This document shows, in pieces, positions 17,226-26,672 of a DNA stretch of 64,000 nt (its first letter is position 1; every line of letters starts with the position of its first letter). The notes beneath the pieces are model-generated. The model saw only the letters and a list, made by a program, of their open reading frames with translations, did no database searches and was not told where the DNA came from. The translations under genes were made by a program, and so were the position numbers. The stretch is from JAEUQQ01 sp963697285 (GTDB lineage Bacteria; Acidobacteriota; Vicinamibacteria; Vicinamibacterales; JAFNAJ01). Where the stretch lies: NCBI GenBank assembly GCA_963697285.1, contig CAVONI010000011.1, positions 558,001 to 622,000 on the forward strand. The letters are read 5' to 3'.

Positions 17226-19947
17226 TCATGAAGCGACTCGCCATTCTCATCGCATTGCTCCTCGCCCTCGGGGCGAATGGAGTGGGCGCGCAGACTCAGA
17301 CCGGCACGATCGAAGGCAGGGTGACCGATGAGCAGGGCGGCGTGCTGCCCGGCGTCACCGTCACGCTCACCGGCCGGCAGGGCGCGCAGACGACGGTCAC
17401 CGACGACCGCGGCGAATACCGGTTCGTCGGGCTCAACCCCGGCAACTACGAGGTGAGAGCCGAACTCGCCGGGTTCGTTCCCCGCGGCGCGACCGCCCTC
17501 GACGTGGGCATCGGCAAGACCCTCTCGGTTCCCCTCGCGCTCAAGGTTGGAGGCCTCGCCGAGAGCGTCGAGGTCACCGCCAACGCCTCAACCATCGACG
17601 CAACATCGGCGGCGAGCGACAACAGCCTCTCGCAGGAACTGCTGTCGAGCATGCCCATCAACATGGGCAACTTCAACGCCGCGACCTCGCTCCTGAACTA
17701 CACGCCTGGCGTGAACGGCAGTTCGGGATTCGGCGGCGACGCGAGCTACGGCAACTCGCTGCTGATCGACGGCGTCGACACGCGCGACCCGGAGGGCGGG
17801 TCGGCGTGGGTGTTCTTCAACTTCAACATCGTTGAAGAGGTCCAGGTGGGCGGCATCGGCGCGCCGGCCGAGTACGGCGGCTTCTCGGGCGCCGTGGTCA
17901 ACACGATCACCAAGTCGGGTGGCAACGCGTACTCCGGTCTCTTCGAGTATCGCCACACCAACGACGGCCTGGCCGGCGAAGAACATCAGCGCCGAGAACC
18001 TCAAGCTGAACCCGTCGCTCGGCAACGCCAACGTCCTCAAGAAGCTGAACGACTACACGGTACAGCTCGGCGGTCCGCTGGTGAAGGACAAGGCGTTCTG
18101 GTGGGGCAGCGTCCAGCGCTACGCGCTCGAGGGCGACCCCGTGGGCCCGCGCTCCATCAATACGGAAATCAGCCCCCGCTACAACGGCAAGCTGACGTGG
18201 CAGCTCACGCCGAGCGACACCATCATCGGCAGCTTCCAGTACGACAACTACAACGTCACCGGCCGGGCGGGCTGGCCTGGCAGCACCTTCTCGACAGACC
18301 AGCAGACGGTCGATCAGGACTCGCCGGAAGCCATCTGGAACGGGCAGTACCGCAAGGTCTTCGGCTCGAACACGTTCCTCGAGGCGAAGTTCACGGGCTA
18401 CTGGGGCTACTACTACCTCGACCCGATCGACCAGACGCCGGTGCGGTACGACGGCGATACCGGTGAATACACCGGTGGCGCCGGTTATTACTACTACGCC
18501 GATCGCGGCCGCAACCAGGTCAACGTGTCGCTGTCGAAGTACGCGGAAGCGGCAGGGCGGCACAACTTCAAGTTCGGCATGGAGGTCGAGCGCAGCAAGT
18601 CGCACTCCCGCAGCGAGTACATGGACAACGTGTACTACTACGACCTCGGCGGCGAGCCGTACCTGGCGTACAGCGGGTTGAACTACGACATCGAGGGCCG
18701 CAACAAGCGCGAGTCGTACTACGCGCAGGACGCGTGGCAGATCGGCCGGCTCACCGCCAACCTCGGCCTTCGTCTCGACCACATCCGCGGCGACAGCGCG
18801 AACGACAGCGGGACGATCTACGAGCCGAACCTGGCGATCGGCCCACGCATCGGCATGGCCTTCGACGTGCTCGGCAAGGGCACCAGCGTGCTGAAGGGCT
18901 TCTGGGGCCGCTACTACGAGGGTGCCAGCAACAACACCTTCCAGCGCGCAACCAGCGGCTATGAAGATTACGTCTCGTACGACGTGCTCAGCAATGGCCG
19001 GCTCGTTGAGTTCGACCGTGTGCCCTCGCTGCTCTACAAGATGGACGACGACATCGATCACCTGGGGCTCGACGAATTCAACATGTCGTTCGAGCAGCAG
19101 TTGCGCCGCGACATGCGCATCGCGGTGACGGGCATCTACCGCAACTACGACAACTTCATCAACTCCGTCAGTCCGCTCGCCAGGTTCACGCCGGTGTCGG
19201 TGACCAACAGGCTCACCAACCAGCCCATGATGCTCTACCGGTGGGCCAACCGCTCGGCGACCGAGGAAGACTTCCTGATCATGAACCCGAAGGGCTACCA
19301 GTATCTCGACGGCACCGGTCAGCCCTTCGCAACCATCGACCCGACCCGCACGTACAAGGGTGCGATGTTCGTGCTCACCAAGTCGTACTCGAACAGATGG
19401 AACGGGCAGTTCTCGTACGTGTGGTCGGAGACCGAAGGCACCGTCAGCAACGGCGGCACCACGAGCGTCACGGGGTCGTTCTTCGAGAATCCCAACACCT
19501 CGCTGGTGAACGCCGATGGCTTGATGATCTAACGACCGCACGCACGAGTTCAAGCTGTTGGGCGGCTACACGATCCCGAAGATCGAGTTGGCGCTCAACG
19601 CCTACTACCGGGCTATCAGCGGGACCACCTACCAGGCCGACATGTCGGTCTCAGGGAGCACGCTGAACCGCTCGGGGTCGACGACGGTGTACCTCGAGCC
19701 ACGAGGCAGCCGTCGCCTGCCGATGTTCCACCAGGTCGACCTGCGCATGGAGAAGTCGTTCCGTGTCGACGTCCACAAGTTCGGCATCTTCGCCGACTTC
19801 CAGAACCTGACGAACAACGACACCGTCACCGGCGTGCAGACGCGGGTCCCGAACCGCACCATCTCGGGCAACGTGGTGTTGTTCGAGTCACCGACGTCCA
19901 TCCAGGGCGCACGCCAGATCACCTTCGGCGGACGCTGGTCGTTCTAA
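17222..19947 (+). CDS. Oar-like TonB-dependent outer-membrane receptor (two frameshifts)
   Basis: About 905 residues when joined. Signal peptide (MKRLAILIALLLALGANGVGAQ), then a carboxypeptidase-regulatory-like beta-sandwich (GTIEGRVTDEQGGVLPGVTV), a plug domain (YGNSLLIDGVDTRDPEG, GGFSGAVVNTITKSGGN) and a long beta-barrel rich in Tyr/Trp/Asn. The C-terminus is ITFGGRWSF with a terminal Phe, as required for BAM insertion. Frames change near 17978, and near 19529 where one extra T creates a stop (MI* instead of MINDRTHEF). Both are +1. The substrate is unknown; such receptors are abundant in Acidobacteria. ATG 17228, 9 nt after GGAGG, may be the real start. A strong terminator follows. Confidence 0.92.
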
Positions 19948-19972
19948 GCTCGATTGTTCGGGGTACGACGTG

Positions 19973-20010
19973 CGGCCCGGGTGCGCAAGCGCCCGGGCCG
20001 TTTTCTTTTT
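19973..20010 (+). terminator. intrinsic terminator of the receptor gene
   Basis: CGGCCCGGGTGC (19973-19984), loop GCAA, GCGCCCGGGCCG (19989-20000), then TTTTCTTTTT. A 12-bp stem with a U-tract: the clearest factor-independent terminator in the window. Confidence 0.95.
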
Positions 20011-20031
20011 CCGGCACGCGTCTCGTTCCCC

Positions 20032-20057
20032 GGGCGGCTCTGGGGCGCCGCCCCTAC
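20032..20057 (-). repeat. GC-hairpin family unit A
   Basis: Read on the minus strand: GTAGGGGCGGCGCCCCAGAG followed by CCGCCC. A GGGCGG-type stem around a CCCC-containing loop, after a TAG. It lies in the non-coding gap behind the receptor terminator and is not at a gene end. Confidence 0.75.
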
Positions 20058-20075
20058 GCCTCACACGTACCAGGT

Positions 20076-20100
20076 GTAGGGGCGGCGCCCCTGCGCCGCG
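20076..20100 (+). repeat. GC-hairpin family unit B (opposite orientation)
   Basis: GTAGGGGCGGCGCCCCTGCG followed by CCGCG on the plus strand, facing unit A. The stem is GCGGCGC/GCGCCGC with a CCCT loop. Not at a gene end. Confidence 0.75.
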
Positions 20101-20267
20101 TCACTGGCCGGTGTGGAGGCGCGGCGTCCACGCGCGGCGCAGGTCGCCACGGCCGCGGTCGGGCCGACGGGCGTGGCCGGGTCGTGCGACTGTCACGCGT
20201 GCGCGTGGCGCGCCGTGCTCCAGGCCCGGGCACTGCCTGGCACGGTGTCGTCAGCCCGGCGCCGGTA

Positions 20268-20291
20268 GCGGCGCGGGGGCGCCGCCCCTAC
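20268..20291 (-). repeat. GC-hairpin family unit C, contains the peptidase stop codon
   Basis: Minus strand: GTAGGGGCGGCGCCCCCGCG followed by CCGC. The TAG at 20290-20288 is the stop codon of the D-Ala-D-Ala peptidase, and the stem starts immediately after it. The rest of 19948-20287 holds only the terminator and units A and B; a degenerate relative may lie around 20110-20135. Confidence 0.8.
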
Positions 20292-21454
20292 GGTCTGTGC
20301 TGGGGGGAGTGCTCCTGCGGCTGGACTTGCGGTGGGCGGGCGGCGATCAACGACTGCGCCTTGCTCGACACCCACTGGAACAGGTGCTTGGTTTCCATGA
20401 AGCGGCCCGCATTCGAGCGGGCACCCAGGACCACCACGGCGACCGGGTCGCCCTGCGGCAACTTCAACAACGTCGCCAGGCAGTAGCCGGCCGAACGGAT
20501 GAAGCCCGTCTTGCCACCCTGCACCGCCATGTCGGTCCCCACCAGCCGGTTCGTGTTGTGCACCGTGATGGTGCGCCGGCTCGTCGCCAGCGTGTAGTTC
20601 GACTTCTGCATGATCGGCGCGATGCGCGCATCGCTCGAGGCGTACGCGATCAGCTTCGCCATGTCGAGTGCCGACGAGACGTTGTCAGAGAACAGCCCCG
20701 ACGGATCGGCATACGTCGTGTGCGTCAACCCGAGTTCGCGCGCCTTCTCGTTCATCCGGCGCACGAAGCCCGCGGGCCCGTGAATCGACTGCCGAGCCAG
20801 CGTCCGCGCGGCCGCATTGTCAGACGCAATCAGCATCAGGTGCAGCACGTCTGCGATGCGCAGGCGTTCCCTGCCGCGCAGGAACGTGGTGGAAGCGCCG
20901 CGGATGTCGATCGGATCGACGACCACTTCGCGCTCGAGATCGTATTCGTGCTCGAGGAAGACCACGGCGGTCATCACCTTGGTGATGCTCGCAATGGATC
21001 GCTCCTGCTCGCCGTTGGCCTCCCAGAGGATCTCCTGGGTGACGGGGTTGTAGATGATCGCCGCCGCCGCGCGGACATCCGGAACGATGGCGCCCGACGC
21101 GTCGAGCTTGTAGAGCGGCTGTGCGACCTCGCGCGCCTCGCGTGCCTTGCGGGCCGCGGTAGCCTGTGACCTCCGCCGGCTCGCCGCTCGCGCCGCTGCC
21201 ACGCGCTTCGACCGCGCCTGCGCGGCCGTCACGCGCTTCGAACTCGTCCTGGTGGCGGTTGGTGTCGTCGCCGCCGTCGACCGCGTCGAGCGTGCCGTGG
21301 CCGATGAGTTGGCAGTGGACTTCTTCGCCGATGACTTTCGCGTCTGGGTCGCAGCTCCCAGCTCGACAGCTCCGCTCACCGCAAGCCCAGCGGTCAGCAG
21401 TACTGCCAGCGCGGAACCTCGAACCCGATGGCGAAGCAGAAACACCTGTGGCAC
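20288..21454 (-). CDS. D-alanyl-D-alanine carboxypeptidase/endopeptidase, S11 family (PBP7-like)
   Basis: A periplasmic serine peptidase that trims peptidoglycan. All three penicillin-binding motifs are present: SxxK in SIASITKVMTAVVF, SxN in LMLIASDNAAARTLA, and KTG in VQGGKTGFIRSAGYCLA. After the signal peptide there is an unusual stretch of about 80 residues rich in Ser/Thr/Ala/Lys/Arg (KSSAKKSTANSSATARSTRS), resembling an H1-like tail, before the catalytic domain. GTG 21454 is chosen for the purine-rich AAGGAAGGG just upstream and because it starts the signal peptide directly; TTG 21457 is the alternative. The stop codon is inside a GC-hairpin unit. Confidence 0.92.
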   Translation of the reverse strand: MPQVFLLRHRVRGSALAVLLTAGLAVSGAVELGAATQTRKSSAKKSTANSSATARSTRSTAATTPTATRTSSKRVTAAQARSKRVAAARAASRRRSQATAARKAREAREVAQPLYKLDASGAIVPDVRAAAAIIYNPVTQEILWEANGEQERSIASITKVMTAVVFLEHEYDLEREVVVDPIDIRGASTTFLRGRERLRIADVLHLMLIASDNAAARTLARQSIHGPAGFVRRMNEKARELGLTHTTYADPSGLFSDNVSSALDMAKLIAYASSDARIAPIMQKSNYTLATSRRTITVHNTNRLVGTDMAVQGGKTGFIRSAGYCLATLLKLPQGDPVAVVVLGARSNAGRFMETKHLFQWVSSKAQSLIAARPPQVQPQEHSPQHRP

Positions 21455-22041
21455 CAACCCTTCCTTAAGTCTTCGGCATTCTAGCCCGATCTCTTTATTT
21501 TGCAAGGGGCTAGATGACGAAGTGTAGTGCGATAGTACCCCTGATCGCCATCCCACCGGTTTCGATACACCCGTCGACCCTGTCTTCTGTCGCCTTCACG
21601 CACCAGGCGGCCCGTGTCGACCGGCTGCGCGCTTCGTCGTATCAGTGCTCATCGCCGGCGGCTGACGGCCCGACACGATGCGAGGTGCCGACCGACAGGG
21701 GTCGGGCACTGCGTGCCACCGCAACCGTGGCCCGCCCGACGAACCGTCAAGGGGTGACGCGCTGGCGTCACGGCTGCGTCACACCACGCTGGCATCATCG
21801 AACCTGCATGCGCGATTCACGTTGTGCGGATGCGCGCCGATATTCCTGCCGAGGCGGGTTCCGTCCAAGAAGCCGGACACGCCGATCCAAGAGCGAACCG
21901 TCGGGCGGCCTGCCACAGGCCAGGCGCCCGGCACCGGGCACGGGAATCAAGGCACATTTCGCAGATGCGCAGGGAGACGACGGGACGGAGAGCGCCAACT
22001 TAGATGGAACGGCGCTTGCATGACGGAGGGCGGGGGACGTG
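21455..22041. other. intergenic 587 nt, no recognised gene
   Basis: Upstream of the peptidase on the minus strand and of a small ORF on the plus strand. Open frames here have no plausible domain or SD. The 21500-21560 part is relatively AT-rich and probably carries the peptidase promoter. No RNA gene is recognised. Confidence 0.5.
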
Positions 22042-22254
22042 ATGAGTGTCGTGCGGTTGTTGAAGATCTCGAAGCTGACGTGCGGATGCGTGGTGGGATG
22101 CTACCGCGAAGTACCGACCGATCGCGACGTCCTCTACGTGGAAGAAAAGGGCGGCGAGTGCCGGACGAATACGCACCGGCAGAATCATGCCGTCCAGATC
22201 GAGGCGCCTCCCCGCCGCCGCGCCTCGTTGTTCGCCTACGCACGCGTCTCGTAG
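22042..22254 (+). CDS. small Cys/His-containing hypothetical protein
   Basis: 70 residues: MSVVRLLKISKLTCGCVVG, then YREVPTDRDVLYVEEKGGEC and RTNTHRQNH, ending in a basic tail. Four Cys (CGC...C, EC) and two closely spaced His could form a metal site. Codon third positions are strongly G/C over the first 55 codons, as in real genes here. A GGAGGG lies about 11 nt upstream of the ATG. The family is not recognised. The last 15 residues may be non-native if an indel is present, as elsewhere in this sequence. Confidence 0.45.
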   Translation: MSVVRLLKISKLTCGCVVGCYREVPTDRDVLYVEEKGGECRTNTHRQNHAVQIEAPPRRRASLFAYARVS

Positions 22255-22315
22255 TCGTGGTTCCCCCGCACGCAGGTTGCCTCGGCAGCCGCGCGTGCCG
22301 TACGTTGTCGGCACG

Positions 22316-23204
22316 ATGTCTCACGCCGGCACCCACGCGCCACCTCCCCTCCCCTACGCCACCTGCCGGCGCGACGCGCACGCCTACCGGTTCTTTCACG
22401 GCGACTGCATCGAGGTCCTCCGCGCCACCGCGCCGGCCACCTACGACGTCGTCGTCACCTCGCCTCCGTACAACCTCGGCATCGCCTACCGCAGCTACGA
22501 CGACCGCGGCCCCCGCGATGCGTTCCTGGCCTGGACGGCTGAATGGCTCACCGAGGTGCGGCGCGTGCTGCGGCCTGCGGGGTCGCTGTTCCTGAACGTC
22601 GGTGCGAAGCCCAGTGATCCCTGGGTGCCGTACGACATCGCCCAGCAGGCCCGCGCGCACTTCGTCCTGCAGAACACGCTGCACTGGGTGAAGTCGATCG
22701 CGATCGACGGCGACGACGCGGGCGCCCGAGCGGGGATCGACGGAACGCTGGCGGTCGGCCACTACAAGCCCATCAACAGCCCGCGCTTCGTCAACGACTG
22801 CCACGAGTTCATCTTCCATTTCACGCCGACTGGCGCGACCCCGCTGGATCGCCTCGCGGTGGGGGTGCCGTACCAGGACACGCTCGAACGTGACGCGTTG
22901 GAAGAGCGCCGCGGCCGGCAAGCGGTGCCGGGGCAACACCTGGTTCCTCCCGTACGAAACCATCCAGTACCGCGACCGCGACCGTCCCCATCCCGCGACG
23001 TTCCCCGCTCGCCTGCCCGAGTTCTGCCTGCGCCTGCACGGCGTCGATCGCGCCACGCGCGCGCTCGACCCGTTCACCGGGCTCGGCAGCACCGCGGTGG
23101 CGTGTGCCGCGCTCGGCATTGCCTTCGACGGCATCGAACTCGACCGCACCTACCTCGACGAGGCCGTTGCGCGCACGCAGGCCCGCCTCGACCTGGTGCG
23201 GTGA
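22316..23204 (+). CDS. DNA methyltransferase, beta-class N4/N6 type, orphan (one frameshift)
   Basis: An amino-methyltransferase of DNA. The catalytic motif IV is VVVTSPPYNLGIAYRSYDD (about residue 48) and comes before the SAM-binding motif I DPFTGLGSTAVACAALG near the C-terminus. That order is the beta class, found in CcrM-like adenine and some N4-cytosine enzymes. NTWFLPYETIQYRDRDRPHP belongs to the conserved central part. One extra base near 22880 splits the gene; both halves join cleanly at VPYQD / NVTRWKSAA. About 296 residues, so there is no CcrM C-terminal domain. No restriction endonuclease is adjacent, so it is solitary and probably regulatory or epigenetic. Confidence 0.88.
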
Positions 23205-23341
23205 GCTGGCATCGTCTGCGGTGTTGAGGGGCGGCCCGAGTTCACGTGGCCCGAGTTGGCGCCGGGAGCCGCCGCGCGGCGCGTGCTAATCTCTCCGGTC
23301 GTCCGTCGCGATTCCTGCACGGCCACGCACGAAGGGACAGC

Positions 23342-24232
23342 ATGAAGGGCATCATCCTCGCGGGGGGCAGCGGCACCCGGCTCTATCCCGTCACACGGGC
23401 GGTCTGCAAGCAGCTCGTGCCCATCTACAACAAGCCGATGGTGTACTACCCGCTGTCGACGTTGATGCTGGCGGGGATTCGCGACGTCCTGATCATCACG
23501 ACGCCGTGGGACCAGGACGGCTTCGTGCGCCTGTTCGGGGATGGGTCCGAGATCGGCCTCAACATCTCGTACGCCGTGCAACCGAGTCCCGACGGCCTCG
23601 CGCAGGCGTTTCGCATCGGTCGCGCGTTCGTCGGGCCGGATCGGGTGGCCCTCGCCCTGGGCGACAACATCTTCTACGGGCACGGCTTGCCCGAACTGCT
23701 GCGCCGCGCGGCGACGCGCGCCGAAGGCGCCACGGTGTTCGGCTATCTCGTCCGCGATCCCGAGCGGTATGGCGTCGTGGAGTTCGACGCCGAGGGCCGC
23801 GCGATCAGCCTCGAAGAGAAACCCGAGGCTCCACGCTCGCCCTGGGCCGTCACGGGCCTCTACTTCTACGACAACACGGTCATCGACATCGCCGCCGACC
23901 TCAAGCCATCGGCGCGCAACGAACTGGAGATCACCGACGTGAACCGCGCGTTCCTCGAGAAGGGGCAGCTCGCGGTCGAGCGCCTCGGCCGGGGGTACGC
24001 GTGGCTCGACACCGGCACGCACGAGTCGTTGCTCGAGGCCTCGACGTTCGTCGAGACCATCGAGAAGCGCCAGGGGCTCATGCTGGCCTGCGTCGAGGAG
24101 ATCGCCTTCCGGATGGGCTACATCGACGCCGACCAGGTCGTGCGCATCGGCGCGTCGATGAAGTCGAACGAGTACGGACGCTACCTGCTCCGCCTGATCG
24201 AGACCGAGGGCACACCGCATGCAAGTTCATGA
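23342..24232 (+). CDS. rfbA: glucose-1-phosphate thymidylyltransferase
   Basis: Makes dTDP-glucose from dTTP and glucose-1-phosphate, the first step to dTDP-L-rhamnose. The start MKGIILAGGSGTRLYPVTRA is the nucleotide-binding signature of RmlA; KQLVPIYNKPMVYYPLSTLM and YAWLDTGTHESLLEAS are also diagnostic. 296 residues, the normal length. AAGGGA lies upstream of the ATG. It overlaps rfbC by 14 nt. The pathway partners rfbB and rfbD are not in this window. Confidence 0.96.
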   Translation: MKGIILAGGSGTRLYPVTRAVCKQLVPIYNKPMVYYPLSTLMLAGIRDVLIITTPWDQDGFVRLFGDGSEIGLNISYAVQPSPDGLAQAFRIGRAFVGPDRVALALGDNIFYGHGLPELLRRAATRAEGATVFGYLVRDPERYGVVEFDAEGRAISLEEKPEAPRSPWAVTGLYFYDNTVIDIAADLKPSARNELEITDVNRAFLEKGQLAVERLGRGYAWLDTGTHESLLEASTFVETIEKRQGLMLACVEEIAFRMGYIDADQVVRIGASMKSNEYGRYLLRLIETEGTPHASS

Positions 24233-24771
24233 GACCAGCCTCCCCGGGGTGCTGGTCATCCAGCCGCGCGTGTTCAGCGATGCCCGTGGCTTCTTCGTCG
24301 AGACGTACCACGCCGAGCGCTATGCCGCGGCCGGCATCACCGCACCGTTCGTGCAGGACAACCACTCGCGCTCGCAGTTCGGCACGCTGCGCGGCCTGCA
24401 CTGGCAATGGCGGCGTCCCCAGGGCAAGCTGGTTCGCGTCATCGAGGGGGAGATCTACGACGTCGCGGTCGACGTCCGGCCGGAGTCGGCGAACGTTCGC
24501 GCAGTGGATCGGCGTTACGCTGTCGGCTGACGATTTCCGCCAGCTCTACATCCCGCCGGGGTTCGCGCACGGCTTCTGCGTCACCAGCCCGTACGCGCAG
24601 GTCGAGTACAAGTGCACCGACGTCTACGATCCCGAGGGTGAGCAGGGCATGCCCTGGAACGACCCGGACCTGGCCATCGAGTGGCCGCTGCCCATCGCCC
24701 CGATCCTCTCGGCGCGCGACCAGCAGCATCCGTCACTGCGCGAGACGTTCCCGCACGTCAGCAGGCGCTGA
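24219..24771 (+). CDS. rfbC: dTDP-4-dehydrorhamnose 3,5-epimerase (one frameshift)
   Basis: Epimerises dTDP-4-keto-6-deoxyglucose at C3 and C5. The family is clear from the N-terminal half: PGVLVIQPRVFSDARGFFVE, then FVQDNHSRSQFGTLRGLHWQ with the catalytic His, and GKLVRVIEGEIYDVAVDVR. An extra base near 24490 moves the frame; the rest (WIGVTLSADDFRQLYIPPGF, AHGFCVTSPYAQVEYKCTD, GMPWNDPDLAIEWP) completes about 184 residues. Translationally coupled to rfbA by overlap. Confidence 0.94.
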
Positions 24772-24830
24772 AGCGAGAAACCCGCGGCCATGAGGTCGGC
24801 GCGGGAAGGCCTCCGGTGACCTGCGCCGGG

Positions 24831-25070
24831 TCAGGCCGCGCTGTTGGGCGACTTCTTCTTGGTGGTTGCGCCGGCGGGGGCCGTGGCGGGATCCGAGGCG
24901 CTCTCTGGCCCCCGCACAGCATCGGCAGGCTCGGCCGGCAGCCAGCCGCTCCATCCGCAATGCCAGCACTGGCAAGGCCGCTTTGTCGTGAAGCGCGCAC
25001 GCGTCCGATCGATCCAGCTCATGGGTGTTGAGCGGAGGAAACTCGACGAGCACGAGGGGCAGCGTTCCAT
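24831..25070 (-). CDS. small zinc-ribbon protein
   Basis: 79 residues starting MERCPSCSSSFLRSTPMSW. Two CxxC pairs (CPSC near the start, CWHCGW at about residue 36) make a zinc-ribbon fold. The C-terminal half is a low-complexity Ala/Pro/Thr tail ending KKKSPNSAA. The function is unknown. It converges on rfbC. The open frame continues far upstream of this start, but the extension has no plausible composition, so the first CPSC-linked Met is used. Confidence 0.55.
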   Translation of the reverse strand: MERCPSCSSSFLRSTPMSWIDRTRARFTTKRPCQCWHCGWSGWLPAEPADAVRGPESASDPATAPAGATTKKKSPNSAA

Positions 25071-25201
25071 CGGATGCACGCGACGCCGCCGCGCGGGGGC
25101 AGGACGCGGCCGCGCGGAGACCGTCACAGAGTCTAATCGGTTCGCGTGCCCGTCAGCATCAGCAACCCCATCCGCGACGGCCCTGCGGTCTGATGGCTCA
25201 A

Positions 25202-26542
25202 TCATCTCGGCAGTCCATCGACCTCCGGGGCGAGGACCCGGCCGCGGCACGTGCCAAGCCCGATCCGCTTCCGGCCTGGGGCTTCGCACCAGCCCTTCAG
25301 GATCACCTCGTCACCGTCCTCGAGGAACCTGCGCTCCTCGCCGTTCGGCAACACCACGGGTTCGGTTCCGCGCCACGACAACTCGAGCAGGGATCCGCGC
25401 TCGCTTCGCGTGGGGCCCGACACGGTTCCGCTGGCGAGCAGGTCACCCGGCCGGAGGTTGCAGCCGGTGAGCGTGTGGTGCGCGACCAGTTGAGGAAAGG
25501 TCCAATACATCTGTCTGAATTCGCTACGGCTCAATCGCGCCGCCGGCTCACCGCGCGAGCGCATGCGCTGGGTCTCGAGTGACACTTCAAGGCGAACGTC
25601 GAGGCCTCCCCGTTCGGCGTGCCGACCCGACTCGAGGTACGACATGAGCGGCGGGTCGTCCTCCCCCCTTGGCGCCGGGGAAATGCGGAACGGTTCGAGC
25701 GCGTCGAACGTCACGACCCATGGCGAGATCGACGTCGCGAAGTTCTTCGACAGGAACGGTCCCAGTGGCTGGTACTCCCAGGCCTGGACGTCGCGTGCCG
25801 ACCAGTCGTTCAGCAGGCAGATGCCGAACATGTGACGCTCGGCTGCATCCAAAGCAATCCTGGTACCGAGCGCATTGCTGCCCCCGACCACGAGCGCGAC
25901 CTCGAGCTCATAGTCGAGTCGGCGCGATGGCTCGACTACCGGCCCGCGAGCCGTCTCGGGTTTCCACTGTCCGACCGGACGCCGCACGCCCGTGCCGCTC
26001 ACCACCAGCGACGAGGAGCGCCCGTGGTACCCGATTGGCGTCCACCGGTAGTTCGGCAGGAGGGGATTGTCGGGCCGCATCATCACGCCCACGTTGGTGG
26101 CGTGGTGAATCGACGCGTAGAAATCGGTGTAGTCGCCGGGCGCGACCGGCATGGTCATGGCGACGCTGCGCATCGCCCGCAGGTGCCTCCGCACTCGCCC
26201 GCGCAGCTGTTCGTCGGGCGTCGTGAGCAGGTCGAAGACCTCGCGGCGCAGCATCCGCCACGCGTCGGGATCGAGCGCCAGCAACGCGTTGAGCCGCTGC
26301 GCCCGGCAGGCCTGCTGGAGGTCGGCCCGTTCGAAGCCGATGACCTGCGCCTCGAGGCACCCGCTGAGGTCGAGCACCTGGTCACCGATCGCGACGCCCA
26401 GCCGATCGTCAGACACGGCATCGCCGTGCAACGAGAAGACGCCGAGCGGCAGGTTCTGAACCGGGAAGTCGGTATCGGCGTCCTGGGCCGACGACACCCA
26501 ACTCGTGGCTGTCGGATCGTGGGTCACATCGAGAGCAGGCAT
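25202..26542 (-). CDS. fahA: fumarylacetoacetase
   Basis: The last step of tyrosine/homogentisate catabolism: hydrolysis of fumarylacetoacetate to fumarate and acetoacetate. Recognised from DYTDFYASIHHATNVGVMMR with the catalytic His, PNYRWTPIGYHGRSSSLVVS, the metal-site ELEVALVVG, NDWSARDVQAWEYQPLGPF, LSKNFATSISPWVV, and CNLRPGDLLASGTVSGPT. About 446 residues, full-length. This gene is intact in one frame, unlike its two upstream partners hmgA and hppD, which lie on the same strand. Confidence 0.96.
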   Translation of the reverse strand: MPALDVTHDPTATSWVSSAQDADTDFPVQNLPLGVFSLHGDAVSDDRLGVAIGDQVLDLSGCLEAQVIGFERADLQQACRAQRLNALLALDPDAWRMLRREVFDLLTTPDEQLRGRVRRHLRAMRSVAMTMPVAPGDYTDFYASIHHATNVGVMMRPDNPLLPNYRWTPIGYHGRSSSLVVSGTGVRRPVGQWKPETARGPVVEPSRRLDYELEVALVVGGSNALGTRIALDAAERHMFGICLLNDWSARDVQAWEYQPLGPFLSKNFATSISPWVVTFDALEPFRISPAPRGEDDPPLMSYLESGRHAERGGLDVRLEVSLETQRMRSRGEPAARLSRSEFRQMYWTFPQLVAHHTLTGCNLRPGDLLASGTVSGPTRSERGSLLELSWRGTEPVVLPNGEERRFLEDGDEVILKGWCEAPGRKRIGLGTCRGRVLAPEVDGLPR

Positions 26543-26672
26543 CACGGGACGTCCATCAGGTCAGAGCGTCGGAAGAGAGGGCGCGCCATCAGACCGCGTG
26601 CCCGGGAACGCGCACGTTCGCCAGCAGCTCGTCGGGTGTGCCGCTGCCGGCCGCGACGCGCGCGTGGCGTCG

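Noticed and set aside
19520..19540. Programmed frameshift or read-through in the TonB receptor
   Set aside because: No slippery heptamer or downstream pseudoknot is apparent, and the same kind of +1 change occurs in a dozen unrelated genes, so sequence error is simpler.
24219..24771. Complete dTDP-rhamnose cluster
   Set aside because: Only rfbA and rfbC are present; no rfbB or rfbD frame could be found on either strand nearby.
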